Positions 1 to 7,200 of a DNA stretch of 9,484 nucleotides are shown piece after piece. The position numbers were made by a program, and so were the translations under genes. Source of the DNA: Candidatus Woesearchaeota archaeon (GTDB lineage Archaea > Nanobdellota > Nanobdellia > Woesearchaeales > UBA12501). Below the pieces are notes generated by a model, which saw only the letters and a list, made by a program, of their open reading frames with translations, had not been told where the DNA came from and made no database searches. Position 1 is the first letter of the stretch. Each line of letters begins with the position of its first letter. The stretch covers positions 1 through 9,484 of the forward strand of contig WJJV01000034.1 of NCBI GenBank assembly GCA_014729495.1. Reading direction: 5' to 3'.

Positions 1-13
1 CCAAAGCCATAAC

Positions 14-23
14 TTTTATATAA
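14..23 (+). promoter_or_regulatory. TATA box for the transketolase gene (leaderless start)
   Basis: TTTTATATAA is centred near base 18-19. Archaeal TATA boxes lie about 25-28 bases before the transcription start, which puts the start near base 44-47, within a few bases of the ATG at 49. No purine-rich ribosome binding site precedes that ATG, so the mRNA is probably leaderless. The TATA match is seen; the transcription start is inferred. Confidence 0.6.
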
Positions 24-48
24 TGCAGGATATTAACAATCATAAAAG

Positions 49-1842
49 ATGGTGAGTCCTAAACAATTGAAGGATATGGCCAACAAGCTTCGCATCCATT
101 CCATCATGTCAACCACTGAAGCAGGTTCAGGCCATCCCACAACATGCATGTCATGCGCAGACATAATGAGCTGCCTCTTCTTCTCTGTGATGAACAAGAG
201 CGATGATTTCATTCTTTCAAAAGGCCATGCTGCTCCGATACTGTGGGCAGCTTATGCAGAAGCAGGGATATTCCCTGTGAGCAGGCTTAAGGATCTCAGG
301 AAGATAGACAGCACTCTTGAAGGGCATCCAACAAAGAACATGAGCATGATACATATTGCCACAGGCAGCCTTGGGCAGGGACTCTCAGCAGGCCTTGGCA
401 TGGCCCTGGCAAATAGAGTCAAGAAAGAGAAAGGAATTGTCTATGTGCTTCTCGGTGACGGTGAGATGGCAGAAGGCTCTGTATGGGAAGCTGCCAATGC
501 AGCTGCATACCACAAAGCAGACAACCTGACTGCAATAGTTGATGTGAACAGGCTTGGCCAGTCCCAGGAGACAATGCACGGCCACAATATGAAGAGATAC
601 AAGGCAAAGTTCGATGCGTTTGGCTGGGATTCTGTGATAATAGAAGGACATGATATAAATGCATTGCTCAGAGCATTGGGGAAGAAGAGGAGAACAGGAA
701 AGCCTCTTGCCATACTTGCAAGGACAATGAAAGGAAAAGGCTTTCCAGAAGTTGAAGATAAGGATGGCTGGCATGGCAAGCCTTTTGAGAAAGACATGAT
801 GCAGAGAGCTGTCAAGTCACTTCAGGCCAAAGGCAATACTGACATAAAGCTCAGGTCAGGCATAAGAAAAGCAGAAAAGATAAGATACAGCAGAAAATCA
901 TTCAAACCAGGCAAGTACAGATCCGGAGAGATGGTTGCGACAAGGACAGCCTATGGCAATGCCCTTGTTAGGCTGGGAAAGAGCAATAATGATGCTGTTG
1001 TCATTGACGGGGATGTGAAGAACTCCACAAGGACAGGTTTTTTCTTCAAGGAATTCCCAAAGAGGAGCTTTGAATCATTCATCGCAGAGCAGAACATGCT
1101 GGGCATGGCCCAGGGATTCTCTGCAAAAGGACTTGTTCCTTTTGCAGCCACATTCTCTGCATTCCTCACAAGAGCCCATGACTTCATAAGGATGGCAGCA
1201 TATTCAGGATCAAACATCAAGCTATGCGGAAGCCATGCAGGAGTTAGCATAGGCCAGGATGGGCCTTCCCAGATGGGTCTTGAGGATATATCAATGTTCA
1301 TAAGCACTCCAGATTCAGCTGTATTATATCCCTGCGATGCAGTATCAGCAGAGGTATGCGTAAAAGAGACAGCAAAGCATGCAGGAATATCCTATATCAG
1401 GACAACAAGGGAGAAGACTCCTGTGATATACAGCAGCAATGAGAAGTTTCCAATAGGAGGACTGAAAGTCATTAAGAAGACAAAGAAGGACAAGTTGCTG
1501 ATTGTGGCTGCTGGAGTAACAGTCCATGAGGCTCTAAAGGCATATGATAAACTCAGCAAAGAGGGAATAGATGCCAGAGTGATTGACCTCTATTCAGTAA
1601 AGCCTGTTGACACTACAAAACTGCTCATGAATGCCAGGGAGTGCAGGAATAATGTGATAGTTGTTGAGGATCATTATGACGGCGGAATAGGATGTGCTGT
1701 GGAGGATGTTACAGGAAATGCAGTGAGGCTATACATAAAGGAGATGCCCAGGTCAGGCGCTCCTGAGAAGCTGAGAAAGAAGTATGGCATAGACAGTTCA
1801 GCAATAGTCAGAGCAGCAAAAAAGCTTGCAGGAAGAAAATGA
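49..1842 (+). CDS. tkt: Transketolase, full-length single chain
   Basis: Transketolase moves a two-carbon ketol unit between sugar phosphates in the cytoplasmic non-oxidative pentose phosphate pathway, using thiamine diphosphate (TPP). The 597 residues cover all three family domains: the TPP-pyrophosphate domain (about 10-245), the pyrimidine-binding domain (about 295-460) and the C-terminal domain (about 470-595). Visible motifs are EAGSGHP (24-30), SKGHA (57-61), the TPP/metal motif opening with GDGE at 136-139 and closing at N167, and FIAEQNM, in which E347 matches the catalytic glutamate that activates TPP. GQDGPSQMGLED follows at about residues 404-415. These motifs and the length of about 600 resemble the short animal-type transketolases more than the roughly 660-residue E. 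coli type. Many archaea instead encode the enzyme as two separate half-proteins, so a fused chain is notable. The ATG start is supported by the TATA box just upstream. The next gene follows after 27 bases. Confidence 0.95.
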   Translation: MVSPKQLKDMANKLRIHSIMSTTEAGSGHPTTCMSCADIMSCLFFSVMNKSDDFILSKGHAAPILWAAYAEAGIFPVSRLKDLRKIDSTLEGHPTKNMSMIHIATGSLGQGLSAGLGMALANRVKKEKGIVYVLLGDGEMAEGSVWEAANAAAYHKADNLTAIVDVNRLGQSQETMHGHNMKRYKAKFDAFGWDSVIIEGHDINALLRALGKKRRTGKPLAILARTMKGKGFPEVEDKDGWHGKPFEKDMMQRAVKSLQAKGNTDIKLRSGIRKAEKIRYSRKSFKPGKYRSGEMVATRTAYGNALVRLGKSNNDAVVIDGDVKNSTRTGFFFKEFPKRSFESFIAEQNMLGMAQGFSAKGLVPFAATFSAFLTRAHDFIRMAAYSGSNIKLCGSHAGVSIGQDGPSQMGLEDISMFISTPDSAVLYPCDAVSAEVCVKETAKHAGISYIRTTREKTPVIYSSNEKFPIGGLKVIKKTKKDKLLIVAAGVTVHEALKAYDKLSKEGIDARVIDLYSVKPVDTTKLLMNARECRNNVIVVEDHYDGGIGCAVEDVTGNAVRLYIKEMPRSGAPEKLRKKYGIDSSAIVRAAKKLAGRK

Positions 1843-1869
1843 TGATAAAAGAGTGATACAGGTGATAAT

Positions 1870-1959
1870 ATGAGATGCAGGTCATGCGATGAAGAAGTTG
1901 ATGAGGTATGCCCTAGATGCGAAAAGTGCAGGGACTGCTGCGAGTGCCAGGGTGAGTGA
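1870..1959 (+). CDS. Cysteine-rich mini-protein A (putative metal-binding), 29 aa
   Basis: This short ORF encodes 29 residues, 8 of them cysteine, spaced C3-x2-C6-x7-C14-x2-C17-x2-C20-x2-C23-C24-x-C26. CxxC pairs of this kind usually bind zinc or an iron-sulfur centre, and no other domain is visible. An AGGTGAT ribosome binding site at 1860-1866 lies three bases before the ATG and matches the archaeal 16S tail. The gene sits 27 bases after transketolase and 42 bases before a related mini-protein. The shared C-P-x-C-x2-C-x-D-C core in both argues that they are real paralogues and not chance ORFs. No known family is recognised. A metallothionein-like buffer, a zinc-finger adaptor or a redox protein are all possible. 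Confidence 0.6.
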   Translation: MRCRSCDEEVDEVCPRCEKCRDCCECQGE

Positions 1960-1988
1960 CCATCAACATCAGGATTCTGATACATAAA

Positions 1989-1993
1989 GGAGG
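1989..1993 (+). promoter_or_regulatory. Strong ribosome binding site of mini-protein B
   Basis: AAAGGAGGT (1986-1994) contains a perfect GGAGG core eight bases before the ATG at 2002. It is the strongest Shine-Dalgarno sequence in the window. It is the main evidence that the 45-codon ORF downstream is translated. Confidence 0.75.
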
Positions 1994-2001
1994 TATAGAA
2001 G

Positions 2002-2139
2002 ATGGAGGAAGGAAAGAACAAGTGCGATAAATGCAGAGGAACCAACATCTGCCCAGACTGCGGAGGATGCAAGGACTGCGGTGAGTGCACCTGCGAAGAG
2101 GTTGAGGAATCCAGGGGAGCTGAAGGTCCTGAAGAGTAA
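2002..2139 (+). CDS. Cysteine-rich mini-protein B (putative metal-binding), 45 aa
   Basis: The ORF encodes 45 residues with 8 cysteines spaced C8-x2-C11-x5-C17-x2-C20-x2-C23-x2-C26-x2-C29-x-C31, followed by an acidic tail (32-45, with seven Glu). The core I-C-P-D-C-G-G-C-K-D-C (16-26) closely matches C-P-R-C-E-K-C-R-D-C in mini-protein A, so the two are tandem paralogues. The GGAGG ribosome binding site eight bases upstream is excellent. The cysteine pattern suggests one or two structural zinc sites or another metal cluster; this is inference. No signal peptide or membrane segment is present, so it should be cytoplasmic. The frame stays open for 53 codons after its TAA stop, which is treated separately. 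The function is unknown. The position between two pentose phosphate genes hints at co-expression with them. Confidence 0.7.
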   Translation: MEEGKNKCDKCRGTNICPDCGGCKDCGECTCEEVEESRGAEGPEE

Positions 2140-2335
2140 GAGCGAGCGTATCTGAGAAGCTCTGGAATCAGCATAAAGGAAATCTTTAATAAGACCTATC
2201 CTTACCCCACTGCATCAAGAGCCAACAAGAAAGCTGTAAGCAAGCATATCTCATCAAGGCTCAGCAGCACAGCAAAAAGGATACTCAGACTATTGTACTG
2301 AACAAGAATGCAGTTAAAAATGATTGAGGGATAAT
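2140..2335 (+). other. 196-base spacer before the lactonase gene, with an in-frame open stretch
   Basis: This spacer separates mini-protein B from the lactonase gene. Bases 2140-2298 stay open in the same frame as mini-protein B (stop TGA at 2299-2301) but contain no ATG or GTG. The 53 codons would give a basic peptide with about 13 Lys/Arg/His, and the codon choice (AGG/AGA, AAG, AGC, ATC) resembles the neighbouring genes. A weak TATA-like CTTTAATAA lies at 2183-2191. No tRNA or convincing terminator is seen. The stretch could be a decayed gene end, a readthrough tail or chance. Confidence 0.3.
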
Positions 2336-3052
2336 ATGGCTGAAAGAAAAGTGATAAGCGCGATAACAGATGATGATCCAGAAGAGCTTTACAAGGCAGC
2401 AGCAAATACAATAAAGAGAGCTATTAAAGACATACTTGAGAAGAGAAATTACGCTGTCCTTGCTGTTCCAGGAGGAAGGACAGTGCCCAAGGTATTTGAG
2501 CAGCTGAAAGGCATGGACATACCCTGGCTGCAGGTGCACATATTCATTGTTGATGAACGGCTTGTGCCAATAGATGACGAGCTGAGCAACTTCAGGCTTG
2601 CAAAAGAGACATTCATAGATGAGCTGATAGATAGCGGAAAGCTTCCCAAAGAGAACGCGCATCCTTTCATCTATAAAGAGACCATGCCTGGCAAGGGAAT
2701 CAGAGCTTATGAGAAAGAGCTCAAGGTTCTCGGTGATAGTTATGATATTGTGCTGCTCAGCGCAGGTGAGGACGGACATGTAGGTGCATTATATCCTGAT
2801 CATCACTCAATAGATGATGATTCAGAGTTCTTCATAAGAATGGATGACTCTCCAAAGCCTCCTAAAGACAGGATGAGCATGTCAAGAAAGCTTCTGCTTA
2901 GGTCAAAGACAGCGGTTCTGCTTTTGATCGGAGAGTCAAAGAAGCAGGCTTATGAGAAGCTTGTTGATATGAGCATATCTTACAGGAAGTGTCCTGCAAA
3001 GCTTGTGCTGGACATAGAAGATTCTTATATCATAACAGACCAGAAAGAATGA
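2336..3052 (+). CDS. pgl: 6-phosphogluconolactonase (DevB/SOL type)
   Basis: This enzyme hydrolyses 6-phosphoglucono-1,5-lactone to 6-phosphogluconate, the second step of the oxidative pentose phosphate pathway, in the cytoplasm. The 238 residues match the usual family length. Seen motifs are the phosphate loop P-G-G-R-T at 45-49 (family form SGGxTP), VDER-x-VP from 72 followed by the SN motif of the active site, and GEDGHVGALYP from 144, the counterpart of GxDGHTASLFP; H148 would be the catalytic-loop histidine. The last motif favours lactonase over glucosamine-6-phosphate deaminase, which carries a GIGxDGHIAFNEP-like version. ATG 2336 is preferred over an in-frame TTG at 2324 because GAGGG (2326-2330) lies five bases before the ATG, whereas the TTG has no ribosome binding site. 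The epimerase gene follows after 44 bases, and transketolase lies upstream in the same cluster. No glucose-6-phosphate dehydrogenase is in the window. Confidence 0.88.
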   Translation: MAERKVISAITDDDPEELYKAAANTIKRAIKDILEKRNYAVLAVPGGRTVPKVFEQLKGMDIPWLQVHIFIVDERLVPIDDELSNFRLAKETFIDELIDSGKLPKENAHPFIYKETMPGKGIRAYEKELKVLGDSYDIVLLSAGEDGHVGALYPDHHSIDDDSEFFIRMDDSPKPPKDRMSMSRKLLLRSKTAVLLLIGESKKQAYEKLVDMSISYRKCPAKLVLDIEDSYIITDQKE

Positions 3053-3085
3053 TTGCAGGTTCTGAATGAGAATATAGATAAAGAA

Positions 3086-3090
3086 GGTGA
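3086..3090 (+). promoter_or_regulatory. Ribosome binding site that supports a TTG start
   Basis: AAGGTGA (3084-3090) lies six bases before the TTG at 3097 but fifteen bases before the in-frame ATG at 3106. Normal spacing is 5-9 bases, so the TTG is the better start for the epimerase gene. Confidence 0.6.
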
Positions 3091-3096
3091 ATCAGA

Positions 3097-3969
3097 TTGA
3101 CACAAATGAATATCCCTACAGTGACAGTGGAACAGATGAGAGAGATAGACAGGCTCATGCCTGATGAGTTCAACATAGGGCTTCTGCAGATGATGGAGAA
3201 TGCAGGAAGGCTTATTGCTAATGCTGCTCAGGATATTTTCAGGCCAAAGACAGCAACAGTGCTTGTAGGGCCTGGCAACAACGGAGCTGACGGGCTTGTG
3301 GCAGCAAGGTACCTGCACAATAAAGGTGTTGATGTTGAGGTTGTCCTCAGCCTTGATCCAGGAGACCTGAGTGATGTGGGAGCCCAGCATCTGGACACAC
3401 TAAAGATCCTTGGGATTCCAGTAAAGCAGAGCATAGGCAAGAGGCCTGACCTTTTCATTGACTGCCTGCTGGGATACAGTACCAGCGGAGCGCCTTATGG
3501 CAGGGTAGCTGAGATTATGGGAGAAGCAACAGTCCTTGAGACTCCTGTGCTGTCATGCGATGTGCCTTCAGGATTTGAGCTGTCAACAGGACAGTGGCAC
3601 AAGCCTGCATTTGAGGGTGCTGTATGCATCACTCTCGGCATGCCAAAGAAAGGCATGGCAAACAATCCAGGCATAAAGAAGCTTCTTGTGGGAGACCTTG
3701 GAATTCCTCCAGAGGCATACAAGAGCATAGGCATTGATGTCCCAAATCTTTTTCTTGATAAAGATTATATCATTGTATCAGAGAGGGAAGAGGATACAGC
3801 TGAGAGCACAGATAAGCCTGAAGAGAATGCTGCAGAAGAGAATCCCGCACCAGAAACAAGTGTCATGGATGCAGCTGAGTCACAGCAGTCAATGCCAGAG
3901 ACAAGCAGGGAAGGTTCTCAATCATATGATACTGACAGGGATGATCCTCCTTTTGTGGATATCAACTGA
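3097..3969 (+). CDS. nnrE: NAD(P)H-hydrate epimerase (YjeF N-terminal domain) with an acidic tail
   Basis: The epimerase interconverts the R and S forms of hydrated NADH and NADPH (NADHX, NADPHX) so that a dehydratase can repair them. The YjeF N-terminal fold spans about residues 8-225. Its motifs are MMENAG (32-37), the glycine-rich VGPGNNGADGL (57-67), FIDCLLGYSTSG around D122 and G126, the CDVPSG loop at 154-159 with D155, and TLGMPKKGM. The ATP/ADP-dependent dehydratase domain fused to it in E. coli YjeF is absent, so the partner enzyme must be encoded elsewhere. Residues 229-290 form a low-complexity tail with about 20 acidic and 4 basic residues, ending DRDDPPFVDIN. It is probably disordered and is not part of the usual enzyme. 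The start is TTG 3097, chosen on ribosome-binding-site spacing. The gene ends the metabolic cluster, and repair of NADPH fits with neighbouring pentose phosphate genes. Confidence 0.88.
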   Translation: MTQMNIPTVTVEQMREIDRLMPDEFNIGLLQMMENAGRLIANAAQDIFRPKTATVLVGPGNNGADGLVAARYLHNKGVDVEVVLSLDPGDLSDVGAQHLDTLKILGIPVKQSIGKRPDLFIDCLLGYSTSGAPYGRVAEIMGEATVLETPVLSCDVPSGFELSTGQWHKPAFEGAVCITLGMPKKGMANNPGIKKLLVGDLGIPPEAYKSIGIDVPNLFLDKDYIIVSEREEDTAESTDKPEENAAEENPAPETSVMDAAESQQSMPETSREGSQSYDTDRDDPPFVDIN

Positions 3970-4001
3970 GGGATTATGTTCAGGTATAATGCATGACAAT
4001 A

Positions 4002-4011
4002 TTTATATAAA
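4002..4011 (+). promoter_or_regulatory. TATA box in the intergenic region
   Basis: TTTATATAAA is a near-consensus archaeal TATA box. It predicts a transcription start near 4030-4036. A second, weaker element (TTATATAC) follows at about 4023-4030. The first is too far upstream for a leaderless start of the large surface gene at 4212. It would either give that gene a leader of about 175 bases or serve the small candidate ORF at 4063. Confidence 0.45.
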
Positions 4012-4062
4012 ACAGCATCACCTTATATACTATAACCTGATTTCATTGAGATAGCAAAACAG

Positions 4063-4182
4063 GTGCAGGATGAGGATGATGAAGTGCCGTTTATGAGATT
4101 TAATGCCTTTCTTGAGAATATCTTCATTAGAATAAGGATAAAAACCAAGCAAGCATTATCCCATTTTAAACAAAAGTCTTAA
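4063..4182 (+). CDS. Possible 39-aa small protein (hypothetical)
   Basis: The frame is open from 4036 to the TAA at 4180, with a GTG at 4063 and an ATG at 4093. From the GTG it gives 39 residues: an acidic head (QDEDDEVPF), then an amphipathic and basic stretch rich in Ile, Phe, Lys and Arg. A TATA box 50-60 bases upstream could drive it, but no good ribosome binding site precedes the GTG. The DEDDEVPF...N segment resembles the last residues of the epimerase tail. It may be a real small gene, a degenerate duplicate or chance. No family is recognised. Confidence 0.25.
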   Translation: MQDEDDEVPFMRFNAFLENIFIRIRIKTKQALSHFKQKS

Positions 4183-4188
4183 ATATTA
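4179..4188 (+). promoter_or_regulatory. TATA box for the large surface-protein gene (leaderless TTG start)
   Basis: TTAAATATTA, preceded by an A-rich CAAAAG that could serve as the BRE, is centred about 28 bases before the TTG at 4212. No ribosome binding site precedes the TTG. Together these suggest a leaderless mRNA starting at or next to an unusual start codon. Confidence 0.5.
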
Positions 4189-4211
4189 CTAGATATCAAC
4201 ACATTTAAGTT

Positions 4212-7200
4212 TTGGGGGTAATCATAATAGTATCTAAAATAGGTGATTCTAGTATTTTATCTCTTATTCTGATCATAGCTCTGCTTTCTATTACTGTGGC
4301 TGGAACTGATGCTGAAAGGTCTATCTCTATTGATCTTGTGTATAATCCTGGCACTCAGTGGGATTCAAATAATGACGGTCTTGAGGTTGCTGATGGTGTG
4401 ATTGATTTCACTGTTGAGGGTACTTCTTTCAGCTGGGATGCTGAGGAATCAAAGCTATGCACTAAGTGGGTTGTGTATTCTTTTGATAATGATAGCTCAA
4501 CAAGAGCCTGCTTTGGTTCTGCTGACTGCTGCGCCTTAATGGATTTAAGCCCAGCTTCTTTGAATTGGGATGACCCTCTTGAGCTTTATATTGGCAGGTT
4601 TGGTGCTGGTATAATGAACAATGTCACTTCTCAGGTATTGTATGCTGATTATAGTCTTGATGCTGAAAACCCTTTCTCAGAATTATATCACAGTGATTAT
4701 TCTTCCCTTATGGCTGATTTCTCCCTTGTCCCTAAAATTGATTTTGACAGGAACATAATCTGTGAAAATTGCTCTGGAAAAAGTATACCTCCTCTGACTA
4801 ATTTTGTTATGCTTGTCACTGCTGTAGCCAATACTCATCTTGATGGCACATTTGCTGATTATTTTCCTTCTTCCTTCTCCCTGCTTGATTCTGGTGGGGG
4901 AAGTGCTGTTATAAATGATAATGTCAGCAGTATTGAATGGGATGTTAGTGGAACAAGCTTCTCAAGAAATTACACTCTCATCAGCCCAGAACAAGGCAAC
5001 TACTCATTTTATTCTGTTCTTGGAGATGACACTGGTAATTCATTGATGGTCTCTGTTGGCAGTGCTGATGAGCCTGAATGCATGATTGGTGATGTGCGAT
5101 TTATTGAGGATGATGTTGATGTGAATGGTAATCTAGCAACACTTGAGAAAGATGGTTTGCGAATAACATTCAATGGTATTGATTCAGAGATGAGAGACTT
5201 TCCTGAATTAAAAGAGGGTGTGCTTTCTGTGCCATCATCCATTATTGTTGATAATGCCACTGTTATGATCCCTCATTGTGGTGTCTCTCCTGTCATGACA
5301 AAACCAAGACTATATATCAGGGAAGATGGGGGAAAGTTTGCTGAGGCAGAGCCTTACTGCCTGAATAAGACCATAGAGAGAAAGAGCAATGTGACACTAA
5401 AAGGGGTGTGTGATAAGGAAAATGACCCATTATGCCTTAATGTAAATGATAGCATTATGGAAGTTGTTGAGGACGAGACTGTTGTGGACAGGGAACACTG
5501 TTTCAATGATATAAAAATCACTTCTACTGGCTATGAATTCAGTGTTGAACACTTCACTGACTATTATGTTGGAGAAGGCCAGGACTTCTCTGACTGCCTC
5601 ACCTGCTGTCTTGAATGGGTCAATGGCACTTCTGATTCATGCGTCATAAATGCTCCTGGTAGCTATTCTATTGATGATGCTGTGGATGAGGATATCACAG
5701 TGGATATTATTGGCGAAGAAAGAAGTGAAGATGCCATCCTTATTGATGCCAATCCTGACAGTAATTATGGTGGCAATGGACATTTTATCCATACTGGCTT
5801 TGACTATCACGAGACTGTTCCAAGGATATTAAGGGAAGTCTTCAGGCTCTCAGACAATGTTTTTGATAATGATGTATTGAGGAATGGTACAATATCAGGT
5901 GCTGACATATATTTTGATATTTACCAGGAATACATGACAAATAACAGGACTTTAAGGCTTTACAGGATTGCTGACTCTAATGACTGGCTGGAGTCAGAAG
6001 TCACATGGAATGATACTCAGGATAGCATTGACTGGGCTGGTGAGGACGGCTGCAATGTATCAGGAACTGATTATGTTGCATGGCAGGCTGGAGATCCTTA
6101 TATCAATATTACTTCTTCTGATTCTGGCTGGAAGAACTCCTCTTTTCCTCCTGGCTGGATTATTGAATGGCAGAATGGCAGTGTTGACAACAACGGCTTT
6201 CTTATGAAGATGGATGGTGATGATTCTGAGACAGTTGACAATTTCATCATGTTTTACAGCACTGAGATGGCCAATGCTCCATATATAAGTGTTGATATCA
6301 CAGGCCTTGATCTTGAAGCTAGGGAAGAGTATAGCTTTACAGGAGATGCTATTGTGATAAATTCTGGGGATGTTGTGCTTGACTGCAATAATGTTAGGCT
6401 TGCAGGAGATGGAGATGAGGATGATGAGGGAATATATTATCGTAGGCATGGAGGTAATATAACTGTGAGGAACTGTGATGTTCTGGGTTTTGAGAGTAAT
6501 TATCATTTTGATTTCTGGAGTGACACTGACCAGAATCTTACAATAGAGGACAGCCTTAGTTCTGATGGGGCAGGAGTTGATTATTTTGGTTACGTCAGGG
6601 TTATCATGAGCAACTTTACTGCAATCAACTCAAAAGGCCTTTACCTGTCTCAAGATGACTCTGATCATGGCTTGTTTGAGGATGTGAGCCTCATTAACTG
6701 TTCTGCTGGCATTGGAGATGGCTACTGCATGTACATAGAATATGCTGACAATAATATTTTTAGGAGGTTCAATGTGACAACATCTCTTAACAGTTCTCTT
6801 CTTGGTGCTGTGAAGATCACAAGCAGTGCAGAGGGCAATACATTTGAGGACAGCTACATCAGGGCTAATGAGCTGACTGGCCTGTATGCTGACAGTTATA
6901 ATAACCTTATAATGAACACCACTGTTGAGGACAGCAAGGTATGCATGCAGATTAACACTGCTACTGTTTCAGTTGCTAATAACACCCTTATGAACTGTAC
7001 ATTGCAGGCTTTGGATTATTCCTCAGGTGCAGTCGGCAATGCAGGCATCAACATATCAGATAATATTATCCTTAATTCAGGTAATGGGACAAGGATAACT
7101 TCATTCATGGCCAGCAATTCCACTTATTCTTATGAGGGTGTTGATTTTGATGGCTATTATCCAGCAATGTATTCATCTGATTTTGGGACATCAGTCACAA

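Noticed and set aside
385..815. Three overlapping minus-strand open frames of 81-129 codons
   Set aside because: They lie wholly opposite transketolase, whose motifs are unmistakable, and their translations show no domain and no ribosome binding site. They are shadows.
1839..1845. ATGATGA resembling box C of a C/D small RNA
   Set aside because: No box D (CTGA) or internal C'/D' boxes at the expected spacing, and the match overlaps the transketolase stop codon.
2324..2335. TTG 2324 as the start of the lactonase
   Set aside because: No ribosome binding site precedes it, while GAGGG is correctly spaced for the ATG at 2336, and the family normally begins close to that point.
2140..2335. Possible archaeal histone or tRNA in the spacer
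   Set aside because: The peptide lacks the histone-fold motifs, and no cloverleaf or TTCGA-type T-loop sequence can be formed.
2285..2779. Minus-strand open frame of 164 codons
   Set aside because: Opposite the 6-phosphogluconolactonase gene and its upstream spacer; Cys/Leu/Ile-rich low-quality translation typical of an antisense shadow.
3734..4054. 106-codon + strand frame overlapping the end of nnrE
   Set aside because: It runs in another frame through the acidic tail and over the intergenic TATA box. No start signal or domain is seen.
6400..6432. GATGAGGATGATGAGG-type repetitive run
   Set aside because: It encodes an acidic Gly-Asp-Glu loop at the start of the beta-helix; simple codon repetition, not a DNA repeat element.
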